From the NCBI RefSeq assembly GCF_003020125.1, contig NZ_PYFW01000003.1:186001-250000 (forward strand): a DNA stretch of 64,000 nt, given 5' to 3'. Positions 45,732 to 53,820 of this stretch are shown here, one piece after another; positions within the stretch are counted from its first letter, which is position 1, and the number at the start of each line of letters is the position of its first letter. The translations under genes were made by a program, and so were the position numbers. The stretch comes from Bradyrhizobium sp. MOS003. GTDB lineage: Bacteria > Pseudomonadota > Alphaproteobacteria > Rhizobiales > Xanthobacteraceae. The notes below the pieces were generated by a model. It was not told the origin of the DNA, ran no database searches, and worked only from the letters and a program-made list of their open reading frames with translations.

Positions 45732-45815
45732 CGTCATTGCGAGGAGCGAAGCGACGAAGCAATCCAGACTGCCTCCGCGGAAATTTTGGATTGCTTCGCT
45801 TCGCTCGCAATGACG
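45732..45815. repeat. Dispersed palindrome family A, copy 3
   Basis: Left arm CGTCATTGCGAGGAGCGAAG and right arm CGCTTCGCTCGCAATGACG share the family ends; the left arm carries the longer internal variant (GCGACGAAGC). It begins 2 bases after the epoxide hydrolase stop and ends 27 bases before the CYP102-type gene. In one frame it is open and fuses to the P450 gene, giving a false upstream start. Confidence 0.9.
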
Positions 45816-45841
45816 ACATTGAGGCAGGGGACTACATTTCG

Positions 45842-48800
45842 ATGTCATCCAAGAACCGTCTGGACCCGATCCCGCATCCGCCGACCAAGCCGGTGGTTGG
45901 CAACATGTTGTCGCTGGATTCGGCTGCCCCCGTGCAGCATTTGACGCGGCTCGCCAAGGAGCTCGGTCCGATCTTCTGGCTCGACATGATGGGCTCGCCG
46001 ATCGTCGTCGTCTCCGGACACGATCTGGTCGACGAGCTCTCCGACGAGAAGCGCTTCGACAAGACGGTGCGCGGCGCGCTGCGGCGGGTGCGCGCGGTCG
46101 GCGGCGACGGCCTGTTCACGGCCGATACCCGCGAGCCGAACTGGAGCAAGGCGCACAACATCCTGCTGCAGCCGTTCGGCAACCGCGCCATGCAGTCTTA
46201 TCATCCGAGCATGGTCGATATCGCCGAGCAGCTCGTCCAGAAATGGGAGCGGCTCAACGCCGACGACGAGATCGACGTCGTCCATGACATGACGGCGCTG
46301 ACGCTGGATACGATCGGCCTGTGCGGCTTCGATTACCGCTTCAACTCCTTCTACCGGAGCGACTATCACCCCTACGTCGAGTCGCTGGTGCGCTCGCTCG
46401 AAACCATCATGATGACGCGCGGTCTGCCGTTCGAGCAGATCTGGATGCAGAAGCGGCGCAAGACCCTCGTCGAGGACGTTGCCTTCATGAACAAGATGGT
46501 CGACGAGATCATCGCCGAGCGCCGCAAGAGCGTAGATGCGATCGACGACAAGAAGGACATGCTGGCGGCGATGATGACCGGCGTCGACCGCTCGACCGGC
46601 GAGCAGCTCGACGACGTCAACATCCGCTACCAGATCAACACCTTCCTGATCGCGGGCCACGAGACCACCAGTGGGCTATTGTCCTACACGCTCTATGCGC
46701 TGCTCAAGCATCCGGAGATCCTCAAAAAGGCCTATGACGAGGTCGATCGTGTCTTCGGCCCCGATGTCAACGCCAAGCCGACCTACCAGCAGGTGACGCA
46801 GCTCACCTACATCACGCAGATTCTGAAGGAGGCGCTGCGGCTCTGGCCGCCGGCGCCGGCCTACGGCATCTCGCCGCTGAACGACGAGACGCTCGGTGGC
46901 GGCAAGTACAAGCTCCGGAAGGGGACTTTCACCACCATCCTGGTGACGGCGCTGCATCGGGATCCCAGCGTCTGGGGGCCCAATCCGGATGCGTTCGATC
47001 CCGAGAATTTCAGCCGCGAGGCGGAAGCCAAGCGGCCGGTCAATGCCTGGAAGCCGTTCGGCAACGGCCAGCGCGCCTGCATCGGCCGTGGCTTTGCCAT
47101 GCACGAGGCGGCACTGGCGCTTGGCATGATCCTGCAGCGCTTCAAGCTGATCGACCATCAGCGCTACCAGATGCATTTGAAGGAAACTCTGACGATGAAG
47201 CCGGAAGGCTTCAAGATCAAGGTCCGTCCGCGCGCCGATCGCGAGCGCGGAGCTTATGGCGGGCCGATTGCGGCATCCAGCTCAGCGCCGAAGGCGCCGC
47301 GCCAGCCGACGGCGCGGCCCGGCCACGACACGCCGATGCTGGTGCTGTACGGCTCCAATCTCGGCACGGCGGAAGAACTTGCGACGCGCATGGCCGATCT
47401 CGCCGAGATCAACGGCTTTGCCGTGCATCTCGGGCCGCTCGACGATTACGTCGGCAAGTTGCCGCGGGAGGGCGGCGTGCTGATCATTTGCGCCTCCTAC
47501 AACGGCGCGCCGCCCGACAACGCGACGCAGTTCGTCAAATGGCTCGGCAGCGACTTGCCGAAGGACGCCTTTGCCGGCGTGCGCTACGCCGTGTTCGGCT
47601 GCGGCAACAGCGACTGGGCTGCGACCTATCAATCGGTGCCGCGCCTCATCGACGAGCAATTGTCGGCGCATGGCGCGCGCGCGGTCTACCCGCGCGGCGA
47701 GGGCGACGCGCGCAGCGATCTCGACGGCCAGTTCCAGAAATGGTTCCCGGCGGCCGCGCAGGTCGCGACCAAGGAATTCGGCATCGACTGGAATTTCACC
47801 CGTACCGCCGAGGATGACCCGCTCTATGCGATCGAGCCGGTGGCGGCGACCGCTGTCAACACCATCGTGGCCCAGGGCGCTGCCGTCACAATGAAGGTGC
47901 TCGCCAACGACGAACTCCAGAACAAGGCTGGGCCCAATCCGTCGGAGCGCTCGACGCGCCATATCGAGGTGCAGCTGCCGTCCAACGTCAGCTACCGAGT
48001 CGGCGATCACCTCAGCGTCGTCCCCCGCAACGATCCGACGCTGGTCGACTCGGTCGCCCGCCGCTTCGGGTTCCTGCCGGCCGACCAGATCAGGCTGCAG
48101 GTTGCCGAGGGCCGCCGGGCACAGCTGCCGGTGGGGGATGCCGTGTCAGTCGGCCGCCTGCTCAGCGAGTTCGTCGAACTGCAGCAAGTCGCGACGCGTA
48201 AGCAGATCCAGATCATGGCGGAGCACACCCGCTGTCCCGTCACCAAGCCGAAGCTGCTGGCCTTCGTCGGCGAGGAGGTTGAGCCGCTCGAGCGTTACCG
48301 CAACGAAATCCTGGCTAGGCGCAAATCGGTGTTCGACCTGCTGCTCGAACATCCCGCCTGCGAACTGCCGTTCCATGTCTATCTGGAAATGCTCTCGCTG
48401 CTGGCGCCGCGCTATTACTCGATCTCGTCCTCGCCGTCGGTCGATCCAGCGCGTTGCAGCATCACGGTCGGCGTGGTCGAAGGTCCGGCCGCCTCGGGGC
48501 GCGGCACCTACAAAGGCATCTGCTCGAGCTATCTCGCCAACCGGCGCGCCGGCGATGCGATCTTTGCCACCGTACGCGAGACCAAGGCCGGCTTCCGTCT
48601 GCCCGACGATTCGTCTGTGCCCATCATCATGATCGGCCCGGGCACCGGACTTGCGCCGTTCCGCGGCTTCCTCCAGGAGCGCGCTGCGCGCAAGGCGAAG
48701 GGCGCCACCCTCGGTCCCGCGATTCTGTTCTTCGGTTGCCGCCATCCCGACCAGGATTTTCTCTATGCGGACGAACTGAAGGCGCTGGCGGCGGGGGGCA

Positions 48801-49078
48801 TCACCGAGCTGTTCACGGCTTTCTCGCGCGCGGACGGTCCGAAGACCTATGTGCAGCACGTGCTTGCCGCGCAGAAGGACAAGGTCTGGCCGCTGATCGA
48901 GCAAGGCGCAATCGTCTATGTCTGCGGCGACGGCGGCAGGATGGAGCCTGACGTGAAGGCGGCACTGGTCGCGATCCATCGCGAGAAGAGCGGCGGCGAT
49001 GCGGCAGCCAGTGCGCGCTGGATCGAGGAGATGGGCACGACGAACCGCTATGTGCTCGACGTCTGGGCGGGCGGATAG
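45842..49078 (+). CDS. Self-sufficient cytochrome P450 / NADPH-P450 reductase fusion (CYP102 type)
   Basis: 1078 residues from the ATG at 45842; the extra upstream in-frame stretch is repeat DNA. The P450 half has PPTKPVVGN, AGHETT (271-276), the ExxR motif in LKEALRLWPPAPAYG and the heme loop FGNGQRACIG with Cys413. After a linker (about 475-500) an FMN domain begins at GSNLGTAEE (504), followed by an FAD domain (RYYSISSSP) and NADPH site (GPGTGLAPFRG from 932, YVCGDGGRM). This is the architecture of P450 BM3. It should hydroxylate or epoxidise fatty acids with electrons taken directly from NADPH. Confidence 0.95.
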   Translation: MSSKNRLDPIPHPPTKPVVGNMLSLDSAAPVQHLTRLAKELGPIFWLDMMGSPIVVVSGHDLVDELSDEKRFDKTVRGALRRVRAVGGDGLFTADTREPNWSKAHNILLQPFGNRAMQSYHPSMVDIAEQLVQKWERLNADDEIDVVHDMTALTLDTIGLCGFDYRFNSFYRSDYHPYVESLVRSLETIMMTRGLPFEQIWMQKRRKTLVEDVAFMNKMVDEIIAERRKSVDAIDDKKDMLAAMMTGVDRSTGEQLDDVNIRYQINTFLIAGHETTSGLLSYTLYALLKHPEILKKAYDEVDRVFGPDVNAKPTYQQVTQLTYITQILKEALRLWPPAPAYGISPLNDETLGGGKYKLRKGTFTTILVTALHRDPSVWGPNPDAFDPENFSREAEAKRPVNAWKPFGNGQRACIGRGFAMHEAALALGMILQRFKLIDHQRYQMHLKETLTMKPEGFKIKVRPRADRERGAYGGPIAASSSAPKAPRQPTARPGHDTPMLVLYGSNLGTAEELATRMADLAEINGFAVHLGPLDDYVGKLPREGGVLIICASYNGAPPDNATQFVKWLGSDLPKDAFAGVRYAVFGCGNSDWAATYQSVPRLIDEQLSAHGARAVYPRGEGDARSDLDGQFQKWFPAAAQVATKEFGIDWNFTRTAEDDPLYAIEPVAATAVNTIVAQGAAVTMKVLANDELQNKAGPNPSERSTRHIEVQLPSNVSYRVGDHLSVVPRNDPTLVDSVARRFGFLPADQIRLQVAEGRRAQLPVGDAVSVGRLLSEFVELQQVATRKQIQIMAEHTRCPVTKPKLLAFVGEEVEPLERYRNEILARRKSVFDLLLEHPACELPFHVYLEMLSLLAPRYYSISSSPSVDPARCSITVGVVEGPAASGRGTYKGICSSYLANRRAGDAIFATVRETKAGFRLPDDSSVPIIMIGPGTGLAPFRGFLQERAARKAKGATLGPAILFFGCRHPDQDFLYADELKALAAGGITELFTAFSRADGPKTYVQHVLAAQKDKVWPLIEQGAIVYVCGDGGRMEPDVKAALVAIHREKSGGDAAASARWIEEMGTTNRYVLDVWAGG

Positions 49079-49091
49079 GCGAAGATGTCTC

Positions 49092-49170
49092 TTAGCCCGG
49101 ATGAGCAAGGCGACTTCCGGGATCTCGTGGCACGAGCGGTCCCGGAGTTCGCTTCGCTCACCCGGGCTAC
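49092..49170. repeat. Intergenic palindrome, family E (TAGCCCGG arms)
   Basis: TAGCCCGG (49093-49100) pairs with CCGGGCTA (49162-49169); the interior CCGGGATCTCGTG and CGCTTCGCTC parts resemble the common TAGCCCGGATGAGCG-type intergenic repeat. It lies between the CYP102-type gene and the spermidine-synthase-like gene, with no U-run. Confidence 0.7.
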
Positions 49171-49195
49171 GAAGTATTCATGCTAAACGTCTTCC

Positions 49196-49870
49196 ATGAT
49201 TCCCTGGAAAAAAATCGACACCGCCAGAATCCCCGGCTCCGACGAAGAGCTTCGCTTGATGCAGCGGGGCAAGGAGTTCTCCATCAAGCTCGGCACCAAC
49301 GAGCTGATGAACAACCGCCTGTCAGGCTCGGAGGCTGCACTCGCAACGCTCGCGGCGAAGCAGATCGAGAAAGTCGCAAAGCCCGTCGTCCTGATCGGCG
49401 GCCTCGGCATGGGCTTTACGCTGCGTGCGGCGCTGACCGTGCTCGGGCCCAAGGCGAAGATCGTGGTTTCTGAGCTCGTGCCCGCGGTGGTCGCCTGGGC
49501 GCGAGGCCCGATGGCGGCGGTCTTCGGCGATAGCCTCGATGATGCCAGGGTCAGCATCCGCGAGATCGATGTCGGCGAAGTCATCCGTGCCAAGAGCTCG
49601 GCCTTCGACGCCATTCTCCTCGACGTCGACAACGGGCCGGAGGGGCTGACCCGGAAGGGCAATGATGCGCTCTACAGCGCGAGCGGGCTGGGCGCGGCGA
49701 AGATGGCGCTGCGGCCGGGCGGGGTGCTCGCCGTCTGGTCGTCGGGACCCAATCCTGCCTTCACCAAGCGCCTTGGCCGCGTCGGCTTCAACGTCAATGA
49801 AGTCGCCGTCCGCGCCACCGGCAGGGGTGGCGGCGCGCGTCACGTGATCTGGATCGCAAAAAAAGCTTAA
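49196..49870 (+). CDS. Spermidine synthase-like / SAM-dependent methyltransferase-fold protein
   Basis: 224 residues. VVLIGGLGMGFTLRAAL is the nucleotide-binding glycine-rich loop, VVSELVPAVVAWARG the acidic second strand and AILLDVDNGPEGL the motif after strand four, as in the spermine/spermidine synthase fold. It lacks a full N-terminal beta domain and is shorter than true spermidine synthases (about 280), so the aminopropyl reaction is uncertain. Cytoplasmic; stands alone and converges on an alpha/beta hydrolase gene, overlapping by 4 bases. Confidence 0.78.
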   Translation: MIPWKKIDTARIPGSDEELRLMQRGKEFSIKLGTNELMNNRLSGSEAALATLAAKQIEKVAKPVVLIGGLGMGFTLRAALTVLGPKAKIVVSELVPAVVAWARGPMAAVFGDSLDDARVSIREIDVGEVIRAKSSAFDAILLDVDNGPEGLTRKGNDALYSASGLGAAKMALRPGGVLAVWSSGPNPAFTKRLGRVGFNVNEVAVRATGRGGGARHVIWIAKKA

Positions 49871-50781
49871 GCCGCCTGCGCCGCCGCACCATGCGCGTGC
49901 TTGTCGATGGCGCCGATGATCTCCGGCCAGAAGCGCATCGGCAGGGCGTGGCCCATGCCGTCGATCATCAGCAGTTTTGCGTTCGGAATTGACGCCGCCG
50001 TGTCCTTGCCGCCCTCCGGCCGCACCAGCGGATCGACGGTGCCGTGAATGACGAGTGTCGGCGTCTGCACGGCGTGCAGCCGCTCCTTGCGGCTGCCGGA
50101 GGCGAGCACGGCGCGGAGCTGGCGGCCGACGCCGGCCGGATTGAGCCCGCGCGCGAACACGCGCTCGGCGCGTTCAGGGTCGAGCGCTTCCTCTTCCGGA
50201 AAATATCCGGCGCGCAACACTTTCCAGGTCTGGCCGTAGCGGACGATGAACTCCTCCTTGCTGCGCGGTGGCGGCGCCATCAGCATTGCGGCGGCCTCGC
50301 GCGTCGGCGGCGGCACGCGCGGATTGCCCGTGGTCGACATGATCGATGTCAGTGAGCGCACACGGTGCGGAAACGACAACGTGACCTCCTGCGCGATCAT
50401 GCCGCCCATGGACGCCCCGACCAGATGCGCCGACCTGATGCCGAGCGCATCCATCAGCCCGACCGTATCTTTCGCCATGTCGATCAGCTTGTAAGTTGCG
50501 GCGACGGGAATCCTGAGGAAGCGCAGCTTCAGCAGCTCGAGCGGAGTCAACCGCTTGCCGCCCGTCAGATGGCTCGACTTGCCGATGTCGCGATTGTCGA
50601 AACGGATCACGCGGAAGCCGCGCGCGGCAACCTGCTCGCAGAACGCATCGTCCCAATGGATCATCTGCGCCCCGAGCCCCATGATCAGCAGCAGCGGTTC
50701 CGCATTGTCGTTCCCGAAAATCTCGTAGCAGATGTCGATGCCGTTGGCGCGGACAGTCTGAGGCGGCTGATGGGCGTTCAC
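49867..50781 (-). CDS. Alpha/beta hydrolase
   Basis: 304 residues from a GTG at 50781, with AAGGGAAA placed about 9 bases upstream on the minus strand; the open frame extends further but without similarity. Landmarks are LLLIMGLGAQMIHWDD (oxyanion), the elbow GASMGG, and Asp in VIHGTVDPLV with His in DGMGHALP. The sequence resembles the proline iminopeptidase / aclacinomycin methylesterase-like branch. Substrate unknown. It is divergent from the PHA synthase genes with 168 bases between. Confidence 0.85.
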   Translation of the reverse strand: MNAHQPPQTVRANGIDICYEIFGNDNAEPLLLIMGLGAQMIHWDDAFCEQVAARGFRVIRFDNRDIGKSSHLTGGKRLTPLELLKLRFLRIPVAATYKLIDMAKDTVGLMDALGIRSAHLVGASMGGMIAQEVTLSFPHRVRSLTSIMSTTGNPRVPPPTREAAAMLMAPPPRSKEEFIVRYGQTWKVLRAGYFPEEEALDPERAERVFARGLNPAGVGRQLRAVLASGSRKERLHAVQTPTLVIHGTVDPLVRPEGGKDTAASIPNAKLLMIDGMGHALPMRFWPEIIGAIDKHAHGAAAQAA

Positions 50782-50949
50782 GGGCGCTTTCCCTTGGCTT
50801 TTGCTCGATTGTGTATCGCACGGTTTCCGGTCGCGAAGAAGCCGTGTGCGCGATAGCGAGCCGCCGCTTGCCGGTTGACCGGCACCGCGCAACGGTGTGG
50901 TATGGCGAAAAACAGGGGCATCGAAGCTCTCGACATCTGGAGGAAGCCG

Positions 50950-51330
50950 ATGACCGACAAGACCAACGACCCGGTCGCCATGTGGCAGAAGATGATGGGC
51001 GAGATGGAAAAGGGGTTCAACTCCTTTGCCAACCAGACCATGTCCTCGCCCGAGTTTTCGCAAGTCGTGAACCGGGCCGGCGGCGTTGCTGCAGGTGCTC
51101 AGAAGCAGCTCGGCGAGCTCATGGAGAAGTATCTGGTCACGATGAACTTGCCGAGCCGGGAGCAGGTCACGGGTCTTGCGGAACGGCTGCAGTCGGTCGA
51201 AGCCCAGATCGGCGAGATCAAGTCCATGCTCAGCCGGATGGCGGCGGGTTCCGGGAGCCCGCAAGGCGTGGACGCGGTCCCGCGGCCGCCACGCACCAGG
51301 CGTCCGCCCTCCGATGGAGACCAGACGTGA
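50950..51330 (+). CDS. phaE: Short PhaE-like subunit of class III PHA synthase
   Basis: 126 residues from the ATG at 50950 with GGAGGA upstream. It is helical throughout: a segment with MWQKMMGEMEKGFN and then LNRAGGVAAGAQKQLGELMEKYL-like heptads (exact residues partly changed) and SVEAQIGEIKSMLSRM near the C-terminus, which is the PhaE signature region. True PhaE proteins are near 350 residues, so only the C-terminal-like portion is represented. Its GTGA overlap with the PhaC gene supports a subunit role. The proline-rich tail may be flexible. Confidence 0.65.
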   Translation: MTDKTNDPVAMWQKMMGEMEKGFNSFANQTMSSPEFSQVVNRAGGVAAGAQKQLGELMEKYLVTMNLPSREQVTGLAERLQSVEAQIGEIKSMLSRMAAGSGSPQGVDAVPRPPRTRRPPSDGDQT

Positions 51331-52409
51331 ACGCGCCGACGGGACTCGATTTCGCATCCATCCCGGAGCGCATCCAGAGCGAGGTTCAGCGCGCGATCCA
51401 GCGCAGCATCAAGGGCGTTGAATATTTCTCGACCTCGGGCCCGTCGCTGGGTTCGACGCCGAAGGATGTGCTGCATTCACGCGGCACCATGAGTCTCTAT
51501 CACTATCGGCCGATGTCGGACGAGATCTATCGCGTGCCGGTGCTGATCGTGATGGCCACCACCAACCGCGGCTACATCCTCGACCTCGTGCCCGGCCAAA
51601 GCTTCATCGAGTTCCTGCTCAAGCGCGGCTACGACGTCTATATGCTCGACTGGAGCGCGCCACGGCCGGAGGAGAAGAGCCTGCGGATGGAGGACTACGT
51701 CCTCGACTTCATCCCGGATTGCGTTCGCCGGGTGCAAGCCGATTCCGGCGAGCAGGACGTCTCCGTGATCGGCTATTGCTTCGGCGGCGTGCTGTCGCTG
51801 CTCTATGGCGCGATCCACAAGGACGGGCCGATGAAGAATCTGATCTGCTTCACCACGCCGATCGACTTCCGCGAGATGAAGCTGTTCTCGAATTTCTCCG
51901 ACCGTCGCTATTTTGACGTCGACCGCCTCGTCGACAGTGTCGGCAACGTGCCGCCGGAGATGATCCTGTCCTCGTTCGAGATGCTGCGTCCGGCCTCGCG
52001 CACCGTCAGCCAACTTCAGCTCTGGGAGAACATCTGGAACGACGAGTTCGTCAAGTCCTACCGCATGTTCGACCGTTGGGCGACCGACACGCTGCCGCTG
52101 GCCGGCGAGTATTTTCGCACCATCACCAAAGACCTGATGTGGGACAACAAGCTGTTCAACGACACCATGTCGGTCGGCGGCCGCGCCGCCAAGCTTCAAG
52201 ATATCAAGGTGCCGTTCCTGCACGCGGTCGCCGAGCACGATCACATCGTGCCGTATGAGGCCGCCAAGCACCTGATCGCGAAGATTGGATCTGCGGACAA
52301 GGAGGAGGTGATGCTGAAGGGCGGTCACGTCTCGCTCGTCGCTGGCGCCAACGCCGTGAAGCGGCTGTGGCCGAAACTAGACTCCTGGCTGGGAAAGAGA
52401 TCGACATGA
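51327..52409 (+). CDS. phaC: Class III-type poly(3-hydroxyalkanoate) synthase PhaC
   Basis: 360 residues from the GTG at 51327, the size of class III PhaC (class I is near 600). The lipase-like box is GYCFGG with Cys151 as nucleophile; Asp305 (AEHDHIVP) and His334 (GGHVSLV) complete the triad. These positions are close to those of the Allochromatium class III enzyme (Cys149, Asp302, His331). It polymerises 3-hydroxyacyl-CoA to PHA on granules. Coupled to the PhaE-like gene before and to a GNAT gene after (ATGA). Confidence 0.92.
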   Translation: MNAPTGLDFASIPERIQSEVQRAIQRSIKGVEYFSTSGPSLGSTPKDVLHSRGTMSLYHYRPMSDEIYRVPVLIVMATTNRGYILDLVPGQSFIEFLLKRGYDVYMLDWSAPRPEEKSLRMEDYVLDFIPDCVRRVQADSGEQDVSVIGYCFGGVLSLLYGAIHKDGPMKNLICFTTPIDFREMKLFSNFSDRRYFDVDRLVDSVGNVPPEMILSSFEMLRPASRTVSQLQLWENIWNDEFVKSYRMFDRWATDTLPLAGEYFRTITKDLMWDNKLFNDTMSVGGRAAKLQDIKVPFLHAVAEHDHIVPYEAAKHLIAKIGSADKEEVMLKGGHVSLVAGANAVKRLWPKLDSWLGKRST

Positions 52410-52999
52410 GCGAGCAGCGTTCCTATCCGCGTCACGTCAAGACCGACGCCGGCGATATCGAGATTCGCCTGATGTCGCCCGCGGACGAAGCCGCGGTGCT
52501 CGCCTTCGGCAAAGGACTGCCGACCCACGATTTGTTGTTTCTTCCGCGCAATATCAGCGAGCCGAAGGTGCTGTCGGCCTGGGTCAAGGAGATCGAGCGG
52601 GGCGCGATCACGAGCCTGCTTGCGGTCAGAGACGGTAAGGTCGTCGGCTGCGGCACGCTGGTGCGCGATCCGCACTCGTGGTCGCCCCATGTCGGCGAGA
52701 TCCGCATGGTGGTTTCGCTCGACGTTCGCGGGAAGGGGGTGGGGCGGGCGCTATCGCAGGAGACCTTCGCGCTCGCGCTCGGCGCAGGCCTGGAGAAACT
52801 CTCGGTCCAGATGACGGTCGACCAGCAGGCCGCGATCGCCGTTTTCCAGAGCCTCGGTTTCAAGGCGGAAGCATTGCTGCGGGACCACGTCCGGGACGTC
52901 GACGGCAAGACCCACGACATTGTCGTGCTCGGCCACAACATTGCGCAGGTCCAGGCCCAGATGGAGGCCTACGGGCTGCCTGGCGCCGTCCAGCACTAG
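52406..52999 (+). CDS. GNAT family N-acetyltransferase
   Basis: 197 residues from the ATG at 52406, coupled to phaC by ATGA. Motif A of the acetyl-CoA pocket is RGKGVGRALSQE within VVSLDVRGKGVG, and motif B is QQAAIAVFQSLGF. It probably acetylates a small molecule or a protein amino group. The operon position just after PHA synthase is unexpected and may mean a regulatory acetylation or simple co-expression. It ends the phaE-phaC unit; 189 bases separate it from the phasin gene. Confidence 0.88.
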   Translation: MSEQRSYPRHVKTDAGDIEIRLMSPADEAAVLAFGKGLPTHDLLFLPRNISEPKVLSAWVKEIERGAITSLLAVRDGKVVGCGTLVRDPHSWSPHVGEIRMVVSLDVRGKGVGRALSQETFALALGAGLEKLSVQMTVDQQAAIAVFQSLGFKAEALLRDHVRDVDGKTHDIVVLGHNIAQVQAQMEAYGLPGAVQH

Positions 53000-53071
53000 G
53001 TTCGGACCGACTAGGCGATCAGCGAGGCGCCATGTTGCCTCCGATTAAGGCTGTTCACGGAATCGTGATAC

Positions 53072-53099
53072 TGCGATGCAATACAAATGTTGCATCGCA
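53072..53099. promoter_or_regulatory. Perfect 10-base inverted repeat in the phasin promoter (candidate PhaR-type site)
   Basis: TGCGATGCAA (53072-53081) and TTGCATCGCA (53090-53099) are exact reverse complements around an 8-base spacer (TACAAATG). The right arm overlaps a -35-like TTGCAT (53090-53095), so a bound repressor would block the promoter. TGC-rich dyads upstream of phasin genes are known PhaR/AniA targets in alphaproteobacteria; identity here is inferred. Confidence 0.6.
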
Positions 53100-53118
53100 C
53101 CATTAACTATGCCATATA
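53090..53118 (+). promoter_or_regulatory. Candidate phasin promoter
   Basis: TTGCAT at 53090-53095 and CATATA at 53113-53118 are separated by 17 bases. The transcript would carry a 60- to 70-base leader before the phasin ATG at 53189, where GAGGATGGAGAGAA provides the ribosome site. Confidence 0.45.
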
Positions 53119-53188
53119 GGAAGTGCCCCGGGCCGACACGGACGGGGTGAGCCCATAGCTCAAAGCAAATGAGGATGGAGAGAACCCC

Positions 53189-53644
53189 ATGACCACTGAA
53201 ACCAACACCGCTTTCGAGGGCTTCAAGGACGCTTTCAAGAACATCCAGAACCTGGAAGTTCCGGAGGCTGCCCGCGAGTTCGTCAAGAAGTCCGCTAACA
53301 CTGCCAAGGATCGTGCTGCCGAGGTGTTCGCTGGCTCAGAGCGCGTGACCGCCGCCGTCGAGAACGTTGTGACCGAATCCGTCACCGAGGCCGGCAAGAT
53401 CAGCCGCAACATCCAGCAGGCGCTCTATGACGACGCCCAGGCGTTCTTCGCCGGCATCGACAAGCTTGCGTCCGCCAAGTCGTTCAGCGAGGCCGTCGAG
53501 ATCCAGTCGAGCCTGCTCCGCTCCCGCGGTGAAGTGTTCGTCTCGCGCGCCAAGGCGACCGCCGACTATGTCGGCCAGCTCGCGGCCAACAGTGCCAAGT
53601 CCGCTCAGGACAATTTTGCCAAGGTCTACACCAAGACCGCCTGA
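53189..53644 (+). CDS. Phasin (PHA granule-associated protein)
   Basis: 151 residues. It is lysine/alanine/glutamate-rich, almost entirely helical, without cysteine, and contains the Phasin_2-like stretch VPEAAREFVKKSANTAKDRA and repeated amphipathic heptads. Phasins coat PHA granules and limit their size. The gene lies 189 bases after the phaE-phaC-GNAT unit, has its own promoter with an inverted repeat and is closed by a strong terminator, so it is a monocistronic, highly regulated unit. Length and composition match rhizobial phasins. Confidence 0.9.
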   Translation: MTTETNTAFEGFKDAFKNIQNLEVPEAAREFVKKSANTAKDRAAEVFAGSERVTAAVENVVTESVTEAGKISRNIQQALYDDAQAFFAGIDKLASAKSFSEAVEIQSSLLRSRGEVFVSRAKATADYVGQLAANSAKSAQDNFAKVYTKTA

Positions 53645-53672
53645 TAAGGCACTCGAGCAGAAACTGAATTTG

Positions 53673-53701
53673 AGGCCCGCTTCGGCGGGCCTTTTGTTTT
53701 T
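53673..53701 (+). terminator. Intrinsic terminator of the phasin gene
   Basis: AGGCCCGC (53673-53680), a TTCG tetraloop and GCGGGCCT (53685-53692) are followed by TTTGTTTTT. The UUCG loop makes this a very stable hairpin, 28 bases after the phasin stop. Confidence 0.93.
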
Positions 53702-53714
53702 GCGCCGCCGCAGC

Positions 53715-53802
53715 CGTCATTGCGAGGAGCCCTTTGCGACGAAGCAATCCAGAGTCTCTCCGTGGAAAGACTCTGGATTGCTTCGCTTCGCTCGCAATGA
53801 CG
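53715..53802. repeat. Dispersed palindrome family A, copy 4
   Basis: The left arm starts CGTCATTGCGAGGAGCCC and the right arm ends CTTCGCTCGCAATGACG. The left arm has the longer variant interior (CCTTTGCGACGAAGC). It lies between the phasin terminator and the DUF445 gene. Confidence 0.9.
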
Positions 53803-53820
53803 GAGTACTGTGATGCAGTC

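Noticed and set aside
45737..45841. An in-frame 35-codon N-terminal extension of the CYP102-type gene.
   Set aside because: It is family A repeat sequence and is not conserved with P450 BM3-like proteins; the ATG at 45842 is preferred.
50870..50883. Small inverted repeat GCCGGT-TG-ACCGGC in the gap between the alpha/beta hydrolase and PhaE genes.
   Set aside because: Short GC-rich dyads are frequent in this genome and this one has no promoter features next to it, so no role was assigned.
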